A stretch of DNA of 64,000 bases from Asterella californica. Lineage: Eukaryota > Streptophyta > Marchantiopsida > Marchantiales > Aytoniaceae. The DNA lies in assembly GCA_036924285.1 (NCBI GenBank), contig JAYKYS010000017.1:4755501-4819500 (forward strand), read 5' to 3'. Below the pieces are notes generated by a model. The model was given only the letters and a program-made list of their open reading frames with translations. It ran no database searches and was not told the origin of the DNA. This document shows, in pieces, positions 58,001-64,000 of the stretch. The number at the start of each line of letters is the position of its first letter. The stretch's first letter is position 1. Both the position numbers and the translations under genes were made by a program.

Positions 58001-60248
58001 CTCCTACTGCGATGCGGGGAAGCGCAGTAACTTCACCGCGGGTAGGAAGTTACTTACCTTAGCTAGAGGATGGGACAGCGAGTCCGAGACAATGTTGGTG
58101 AAATGCCGGGAGAGCATGTTCAGGTACTTGGATCGGCAGATAGAGGGAGTGAAGACACTTTATGGTCTTCCCTCGCTTCCCAATACCTGCAACTGCATCT
58201 TCTCAAGCTCCAGCACCATCTACTGGATCCGGAATGTAGAAGGAGGAGTTCGACCTCGTTGTGCACTTGGTAGTGACAGCGCTGGAACCTGAGAAGACTC
58301 CGGAAGACGCCTCGGAAGACAGGAAAAGAAGCCGTCTTCCCAGGTATTCCACGTGGAGGAAGCGACTTCTCCGGACCTCTATGAGGTCGCCATGGTCCCT
58401 AGTACCGCACCCGTGCCTCAGAAGACCGAAGACGCACCACTCGACTCTGCTTCCCAGAAGACGCTCCCGTTTTCCGAAGCAAAAGCTAAAGTCGAGGAAG
58501 ACGCAGCCGCAGCGACAGCAGGGCCAGCGAAGAGCGATGAGAGGGAAGCTACCTCAGTGACACCCGAGGTAAGTGCAGGGCTTCCCAGTCCATCAGAAGC
58601 CGAGCTAGTAGCTCCGATAGGAGCAGATCAGGTAGAGATTGCCACGGAGCAATCAGAGTAGACAGTAACCGAAGTGACACAATTCCAGATTTAGTAGGAA
58701 CAAACATGCTATCTAGGGTGGCAGTTTTCAGTGTAAAATTAGTTAGGACACCATGTGGCAGCATAGGAAGCGTAGGCAACAAAGTGGATGGCTAATTAGG
58801 AAGGGGAACCGCTTGCATGTGGGATGGCAACCTCCTGTCAGCGCCTCTCTCTCCCTGGTGGTCGTCTCCCCTGGTTCTCATGACAGCGACATAAGTAGGA
58901 TTGCAGCGTAGGAATGGAGCTAGCTACTGCACACCGGAATGATTCTATGGTGCAGGCAGACTAGACACATTAGAGACACATGACAGATAGTTCTTGGCAC
59001 ACTACACCCGTCGTTGGAAACATACGAATAGTCTTGGAATACACAGGAGGGGTCTGCATGCTCGTATCAGCAGTGGTTCGAAGATGTAGATAGAGGTAGT
59101 GGACAGTTTAGGAGCAGGGAACGGCATCCTCGTGCAGTCCTGTTGACTAGACTGGTGTGTCGAGGAGTAGACGCAGGAAGTAGAGGGAGTGAGCTTCCCA
59201 ATGCCAATGTGACTTCTTCTCGGGGAATAGATTGTTGATTTGAGTGCAGAAGCTTAATCTGTGTCTTCTGGATGGTGGGTTCCTTGAATTCGCTCCCAAT
59301 TGTGCATGGGAAGTGTTCTTCTTGAGTGGCGGTGACTGTCAGCAGTTGTAGAAGTGTAGCTTGGCTCGTTCAGTAGAGCACTTGGGGTCTACGTACGAAC
59401 GGTCTTATGGGTAAGGGATCTCAGAAGACAGAGTAGTCAGAGCAGCGAAGTGAAGAAGAAAGAAGCCTTCTTCCCACAGCAGAAGACGACATCCTCGAGT
59501 AGAAGACGGTGCAACAGTACTCACGTTTGTTGTCTTCCTTCCCAAACTATTACAAGCAGGGATGGCTTGTTAGTCAGGATCCGGACTAGAAGCCTGTCGG
59601 AATCTCAATTTCCTCTTTTCATCTTATTTTCTCTTGTTTGGATTTTCTCATCTTCCCCATCTTCTCTCATCTTTCCCATCTTCTTACCTTCTTCTAGTGA
59701 GCTACCGAGACTTCTATTGAGCTTCCGTGAAGGTGAATGTCGTTGTAGTGTTGCAGGAAGACTATTTCCATAGGCAGAAGCCTGGGAAGACAGGGGACAT
59801 ACACCCTGTGATTGATCTAACCCGTTGGAATGTGAGTGTGAGAGTAAGGTGTAACGACCGTTGCTAGTCGACTTCTGTGAAGCAGGACATTCTTCTGGAG
59901 GTGTGAGAAGACGAGCTGAACCCCCAGAAGACGAGAATCACTTCAGGAAGACGGTATCGAGAAGACCGGAAGAAGCAACCTGGAAGCAGGAAGATCGTCT
60001 TCTCGAGATTCTCTGTGAATAGTTGTGTGATATTTTAGTTAGTAGTTGTTTGTTTAGTTCCAGAGCACCTTTTGGAGTGTCTGGAAGACGCGTGGTTTTG
60101 TGAGAAGACGGGATTCCTAGGCAAAACCCGTGTGTTTGTGTGTTTGAACAGATCTTAGAACTTAGAGCAGCGTTACTTGTGCAAATCCTTTATGGGAACG
60201 ATATCTTGTATACTAAATGGACAAAAGGAGTAATCCTGGGTCACTACA
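55005..60248 (+). repeat. Giant 5' LTR, copy C (5.2 kb)
   Basis: It starts TGTGGTGCCCAC and ends GGGTCACTACA, 18 bp before the primer site. At 5,244 bp it is about 700 bp shorter than copies A and B, mostly because about 640 bp of the gene (linker and first part of the coiled coil) is missing at 58028. This copy is the proof that units A and B are LTRs. Confidence 0.93.
57004..58661 (+). pseudogene. LTR-resident coiled-coil gene, copy C
   Basis: ATG 57004 opens a 352-codon frame, the longest uninterrupted N-terminal part of the three copies: MTMHPRGLVLPAAELVEV, then WHVSGSTTCLFVEDRQGRN, SYREPKKRLLAKLFLH, IHNYVQTELAYLGTPAGGHL and the acidic linker with GSESDSEEE. At about 58028 a deletion with TAA microhomology joins the linker to the TAGRKLLTLARGWD block in another frame. 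The acidic tail reappears in frame 58353-58661. The N-terminal domain (about 240 residues) and linker are thus intact, the coiled coil lost. The role in the element life cycle is unknown. Confidence 0.8.
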
Positions 60249-60266
60249 TATAGTGAGCACCATTTT

Positions 60267-60283
60267 TGGCGCCGCTGCCGGAG
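60267..60283 (+). other. Primer-binding site, tRNA-Asp type
   Basis: TGGCGCCGCTGCCGGAG matches the complement of the 3' end of plant tRNA-Asp (TGGCGCCGTTGCCGGGG) at 15 of 17 positions. Minus-strand DNA synthesis would start here. Confidence 0.85.
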
Positions 60284-60628
60284 ATTTCATCTTAGTAACT
60301 TTTGTTCTAAGCTTCTTGGATCTGTGTGCCAATAGTTAGTTTCATTTCGAACTAACTTCGATTGTAGTTGAATGTGTTGTGGTACTCTATCTTGCTAGAA
60401 GACAGGAACCACAACCAGAGGCTGATAAGATACATCAGGGAGAGTTGGAAGAAGCCGCTTCCCTGCTTCCAAGAGTTTCTTGGAATACTCGATCTTGGAA
60501 GACTGCATTGAGTACAACAGGAAGCAGGAGAAGAAGACGTTCCGAACATGTGATCGGTTGTTTAGACATTCAGTCTGCCGGATCTAGTGGTAGAAGAAGA
60601 GAGACAATTGTTCTCAGTACTCTGGTGG

Positions 60629-61855
60629 ATGCCTCCGACTAGAGGAAGAAGCAGAAGACGCACGGGTAAAGATCCTGAGTGGGTAAATTCACCCCAGCGA
60701 ACCGCTTCTAGAGAGCAGCGGATATCTCTGAGACACCAAAAGAAAGAAGAAGAGCTCAGCAAGATCCGATCGGTAGAGTTGGAAGAGCCTTCCATCTCGA
60801 GCATAATCTTTGGCGAAGACAGAAGCCAACCGGGTGATCACGTGTATAAAGTAGATTTTGGTACTGGTTACTCGGAAGACGTCTTCCCAAGTGCGGAAGA
60901 AGCTTCTCAAGGTGAAGGAAGACTTGAGGAGATTGTTCCAGACGTCTCGGAAGATAGCAGTGACAGTAGTTCTGACTCAGAAGACGATCTTCTTGATTCA
61001 GACCGGCCTGGACCTTCGAGAAGACCATCTCCGCCACCTGGACCTGAGGGAGGAAGAAGTTGGCCGTCGCACCAGCCAGCAGTCGACATGGCTTCCCACA
61101 CTCGGCAGAAGTACCATCAGTACGACGATGATGCTGACGCGGACGACTTCATCACGATGTTCGAGACCATCTCTAGATCCAACAAGGAAGACGTTGATGT
61201 CGACAGACTCCGGGTATTTCCTAGTCTGATCGTAGGGAAAGGAAGGAAATGGATGAGTAAGATGCTGGATGATGGTGTAGTAATGGCCGCTTGGGCTACT
61301 CTGAAGGCAGCTTTTCTGAAGAGGTTTAGAGGAGTGGGCTATGATCGGATGACCCTCATAGAACTTCAGAGACTCGAACGGAAGAAGAAAGAGACACTGC
61401 GGGATTACACCGAGAGGTTTGAAGACCTCCTGGATCACATCCCTCAGAACCAAGGAAGACCCGATTACTGTGCTCAGCAAGCCGTGGACTGGTACTTGGG
61501 AGGATTGTCTCAGGATATGGAATTGTACTGCAGAAGAGGAGGAGGTGATGATTTAGTAGAAGTACAGAAGTATGCCGAGCAGTATGAAACCTCGAGCATC
61601 ACTCGGAATATGACGAAAGACAGAGAGAAGACCTCGAAGAAGTCCAAGAAGTCGAAGAAGTCTTCTAGGAAGTCCAAGAGGAAGTCCAAGTCCACTAAAA
61701 CTGATAACAGTGATTCGGAAGCATCCTCTACTTCTGAAGAGTCTACGGTCGAAAGTTCAGAATCAGAATCTGAACTAGAGAAGAAGACTCGGAAGAAGAA
61801 GAAGGAAAAGACGCGAGCAAGGGAGGAAGTTGTGCAGAAGATGCCTCAAACTTAG
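60629..61855 (+). CDS. Gag capsid part of the giant-LTR gypsy element
   Basis: Gag forms the virus-like particle. The first in-frame ATG is at 60629 (MPPTRGRS); the frame is open from about 60566. An acidic N-terminal part with many Ser-Asp-Ser-Glu and Glu-Asp pairs runs to about 61100. A capsid domain follows: DDFITMFETISRS, then WATLKAAFLKRFRGVGYDRM and RDYTERFEDLLDHI, YLGGLSQDMELYCRR (about 61130-61540). A very basic Lys/Ser-rich tract (SKKSKKSKKSSRKSKRKSKS, about 61630) and an acidic Ser tract precede a TAG stop at 61853-61855. The same frame continues past it into the nucleocapsid, so the stop is a recent mutation or a readthrough point. Confidence 0.85.
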   Translation: MPPTRGRSRRRTGKDPEWVNSPQRTASREQRISLRHQKKEEELSKIRSVELEEPSISSIIFGEDRSQPGDHVYKVDFGTGYSEDVFPSAEEASQGEGRLEEIVPDVSEDSSDSSSDSEDDLLDSDRPGPSRRPSPPPGPEGGRSWPSHQPAVDMASHTRQKYHQYDDDADADDFITMFETISRSNKEDVDVDRLRVFPSLIVGKGRKWMSKMLDDGVVMAAWATLKAAFLKRFRGVGYDRMTLIELQRLERKKKETLRDYTERFEDLLDHIPQNQGRPDYCAQQAVDWYLGGLSQDMELYCRRGGGDDLVEVQKYAEQYETSSITRNMTKDREKTSKKSKKSKKSSRKSKRKSKSTKTDNSDSEASSTSEESTVESSESESELEKKTRKKKKEKTRAREEVVQKMPQT

Positions 61856-62683
61856 ATCATACAGTCTGCACCTGATCCCCGCATCGATGAGGTTCTGAAG
61901 CAGTTTGCTGACTTGAAAGTTCATCTTCTGAACCAGAAGGACAAGCGGAAGCAACCTACGGCTTCTCGGCCAAACCTTTGGTGCACTCTTTGTAACTCTT
62001 CCGGACACACCAGAGATCAGTGTACGCAGGACCAAGCTGTCAACTGGGCAGGATGGGAAGAAGACGACGAAGGATATCTACACGATCCGAGTTGGAAAAC
62101 CTGCTATAGGATCGAGACAATACAACCCTTCACTCCTACGCCTCCCGCCCAATATAATCGTTATGTACCTAAGGATAGAGCTAGCAATGTACAGACCAGG
62201 ACACCTTGGCAACCTTCTTCATCACAACGACCTCTTAACCCTCTTCCTGGAGCGTGCAATAATTGTGGAGAGACAAGACACTGGTGGTCCACCTGTCCTC
62301 ATCCGAGAAGACAGATTGGGCAAGTGCCCTTGTGTGGGAACTGTAAGGAAGCCGATCATTTCATAGAGAATTGTCCTCAGACCTTACGGCCACGACAAAT
62401 GGTTAGATTTGTAGAGACCACGCCTCCTGCAGAAGCTGCATCGGCTTCTAAACTCGAGTTAGCAGCGGTACAGCACATCACCGTAGAAGAAGAAGATCAT
62501 GGAGATTGTATGGATTGTCTCCATATCGAGGAAGACGAACCGGACCCCGGGAAGCGCGAAGGAAAGGAACCTCAGCTGCAGAAGACGACTGCAGCTCAGA
62601 AGACAAAATCACTTGAGGCAGCTTCTTCTTTCACTTTGACGGATGGCACTGTTTGGAGCCCTAGCCCGGATTCAAACAGTTGA
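61856..62683 (+). CDS. Nucleocapsid part of gag with three zinc knuckles
   Basis: In frame with gag after the TAG. Three Cys-x2-Cys-x4-His-x4-Cys knuckles are present: CTLCNSSGHTRDQC (about 61984), CNNCGETRHWWSTC (about 62255) and CGNCKEADHFIENC (about 62335). These bind the element RNA. An acidic tail with ITVEEEDHGDCMDCLHIEED follows. The frame ends at TGA 62681-62683, after which the same frame is open to the window end. Three knuckles is more than the one or two usual in plant gypsy elements. Confidence 0.85.
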   Translation: MIQSAPDPRIDEVLKQFADLKVHLLNQKDKRKQPTASRPNLWCTLCNSSGHTRDQCTQDQAVNWAGWEEDDEGYLHDPSWKTCYRIETIQPFTPTPPAQYNRYVPKDRASNVQTRTPWQPSSSQRPLNPLPGACNNCGETRHWWSTCPHPRRQIGQVPLCGNCKEADHFIENCPQTLRPRQMVRFVETTPPAEAASASKLELAAVQHITVEEEDHGDCMDCLHIEEDEPDPGKREGKEPQLQKTTAAQKTKSLEAASSFTLTDGTVWSPSPDSNS

Positions 62684-64000
62684 CCTCCCGAAGAAGTCTT
62701 GGATGAAGCTGTGTTCAAGGTAAGTACCAGAAGCAAAGAGAAGTTAGAATCTCGTCAAAAAGAGATCAAGAAGAAGAAGCAGCGAAAGGAGAGGTCATCT
62801 TCTCCTGAGCGGCCGTCTTCTCCTACTTACGACCGAGAAGATCCGAAGTACTTTGCTCCTGACATTAGACCAGAAGTTGAAGCGATCAAGACCAGACCCT
62901 GGCTGTATGCTGCAAATGTAAATACCGACTGGAGAAGACATCGTTTGAGATTTCTCAATCCTACACCCAAGCCAGGTGAGAAGACTAAGGTCTCGCTTCC
63001 TTGGAAGAAGATTGGACACCAAGGTGAAACTCCGTCTACGACAGAGGGGTACACTTCAGAAGACTCAGCTGCGTCTTCTGACAGTGATGAACGGTATAAT
63101 GAGTTTGTGGTGAATAACTTGTGTACTACAGAAGTAGCAGAGAGAGCAGAAGATGTGATCTGTGGATACATTGAGTGTTACGAGATTGCGGAAGAAGAGC
63201 TTCTAGAAGACGAAAGTATCGTCTTCCATTCGAAAGATCCGACAGTTGGTCTTCCAGAAGACGAAAGTATCGTCTTCCCTTCGGAAGATCCGACAGTTGG
63301 TCTTCCAGAAGACGAATCAGAACTAGAAGAAGCTCCCAAACCGGAATACTTTGGTGCCACTGAGTACAGTCACACTGAAGGAATGGTAAACCCGGATGAT
63401 CTTCAAGAAATGGAGGTTGCTCCCGAGAAGAAGCTGAAGCTTTCCAAGGTGATCGAGGGCCAGCAGTTGGAAGACTTTCGAGAACTTCTGACGGAGTTTC
63501 AGGATGTCTTCGCGTGGACCATAGAAGACATGAAGGGCATACCTCCAAAGTTGGGAGAGCATCGCATTGACTTGCTGGAGGGCGTTGTTCCCGCACGGCA
63601 GAGGCAGTATCGACTCAACCCCAAGTACTCGCTTCTGGTGAAGGACCAGATCGACCAATACCTGAAGGCAGGAGTCATCTTCCCAGTGCTCAGCAGTGAG
63701 TGGGTAGCTCCTATCGTCAGCGTGCCGAAGAAGCAGACAGGGAAGATTCGAGTGTGTCAGGACTTCCGGAAGCTGAACTTGACCACAAAGAAGGATCATC
63801 ATCCCTTACCATTCACCGACTCTGTGTTAGACCAGATAGCAGGGCATGAGTTCTACAGCTTCCTGGATGGGTATTCTGGGTACAACCAAGTTTCGATCAG
63901 AGAAGAAGACAAGTCGAAAACCACTTTCACTACTGATTGGGGCACGTATGCATATAATCAAATGCCGTTTGGTTTATGCAACGCACCCGCCACATTTCAT
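62684..64000 (+). CDS. Pol of the giant-LTR gypsy element, partial (linker and reverse transcriptase)
   Basis: The frame is open to the right edge. Residues 1-260 form a charged linker containing a 51-bp tandem repeat. Then come DFRELLTEFQDVFAWTIEDM (about 63470), YRLNPKYSLLVKDQIDQYL, WVAPIVSVPKKQ, IRVCQDFRKLN, FYSFLDGYSGYNQVSI and MPFGLCNAPATFH, the first part of a Ty3/gypsy reverse transcriptase, cut by the window before the Tyr-x-Asp-Asp box. I see no Asp-Ser/Thr-Gly protease motif between the zinc knuckles and reverse transcriptase. The TGA at 62681 separates it from gag in the same frame. Confidence 0.88.
63199..63316 (+). repeat. 51-bp in-frame tandem repeat in pol linker
   Basis: Two full 51-bp units (17 codons, LPEDESIVFPSEDPTVG type) and a short third start. 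The units differ at only a few bases, so the duplication is recent. Confidence 0.9.

Larger units (their letters stand above)
55005..64000 (+). mobile_element. Ty3/gypsy element with giant LTR, 5' part
   Basis: A 5.2-kb 5' LTR (55005-60248), a tRNA-Asp primer site (60267), gag with three zinc knuckles and pol up to reverse transcriptase are present. The element runs off the right edge, so the 3' LTR and target duplication cannot be checked (left flank CCATG). Reverse transcriptase type and primer site fit the non-chromodomain Athila/Tat-like branch of plant gypsy elements. It is inserted in a minus-strand D-type LTR and has the fewest lesions of any element here, suggesting it is the youngest. 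Confidence 0.9.

Noticed and set aside
60267..60283. tRNA gene at the primer site
   Set aside because: Only the 17-bp complement of a tRNA 3' end is present; there is no cloverleaf.
61853..61855. Programmed stop-codon readthrough at the gag TAG
   Set aside because: The bases after the stop do not match known readthrough contexts, and a single CAG-to-TAG change explains it equally well. Kept only as a possibility.

Overview
The window is a piece of repeat-dense plant nuclear DNA (a land plant or streptophyte alga). No host gene with intact coding sequence was recognised. Almost everything that can be named is an LTR retrotransposon, and most copies are decayed and inserted into one another. 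The plant assignment rests on three things: Ty1/copia elements with an initiator-Met-tRNA primer site, a Ty3/gypsy element with a primer site matching plant tRNA-Asp, and a nuclear copy of the plant mitochondrial rpl2-rps19 junction. I cannot fix the lineage from sequence alone.

Layout. 1-9507 (minus strand): a badly decayed Ty3/gypsy element whose integrase is followed by a PHD finger. It is split at 2291 by a 5.9-kb solo LTR (2296-8243, target duplication AACCA). 9508-23673 (plus): a Ty1/copia element that is itself split by a second 5.9-kb solo LTR (11823-17728, duplication AGAGC) and by a different 3.2-kb solo LTR (19363-22561, duplication CTTGC). Its 3' LTR is cut by a local inversion (about 23674-25013) that carries a 170-bp tandem repeat. 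25.0-30.8 kb: mostly unrecognised, with a mitochondrial rpl2/rps19 fragment at 29.4-29.7 kb. 30.8-34.4 kb (minus): a second copia copy lacking its integrase core. 34.4-37.1 kb (minus) and 43.3-49.2 kb (plus): two copies of another Ty3/gypsy family, the first with gag and LTR, the second with pol and LTR. 41.5-42.6 kb: a decayed gene related to the LTR-borne genes described next. 51.3-52.3 kb (minus): leader and gag-like start of another element. 52.8-53.5 kb: copia tail. 53.5-55.0 kb (minus): part of a second 3.2-kb-type LTR. 55005-64000 (plus): the youngest-looking element, with a 5.2-kb 5' LTR, a tRNA-Asp primer site, gag with three zinc knuckles, and pol running off the right edge inside reverse transcriptase.

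The most interesting signal is that the giant LTRs are not just regulatory DNA. All three copies of the 5.2-5.9-kb LTR contain the same long gene, about 770 codons. It encodes a conserved N-terminal domain, an acidic linker, a coiled coil and an acidic tail. Between two copies, codons 121-164 differ by 12 silent and 6 replacement codons, which points to past selection on the protein. A recognisably related gene lies inside the unrelated 3.2-kb LTR, and another at 41.5-42.6 kb. This looks like an LTR-resident accessory gene family carried by at least two, probably three, retrotransposon families. I do not recognise its function.

The nesting gives a relative chronology: PHD-type gypsy first, then copia, then solo LTRs. 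At the right end, copia tail, then 3.2-kb-type LTR, then the giant-LTR element. Stop codons in old copies are mainly TGG, CAA, CAG or CGA turned into TGA, TAA or TAG, the pattern expected from C-to-T decay of methylated repeats.
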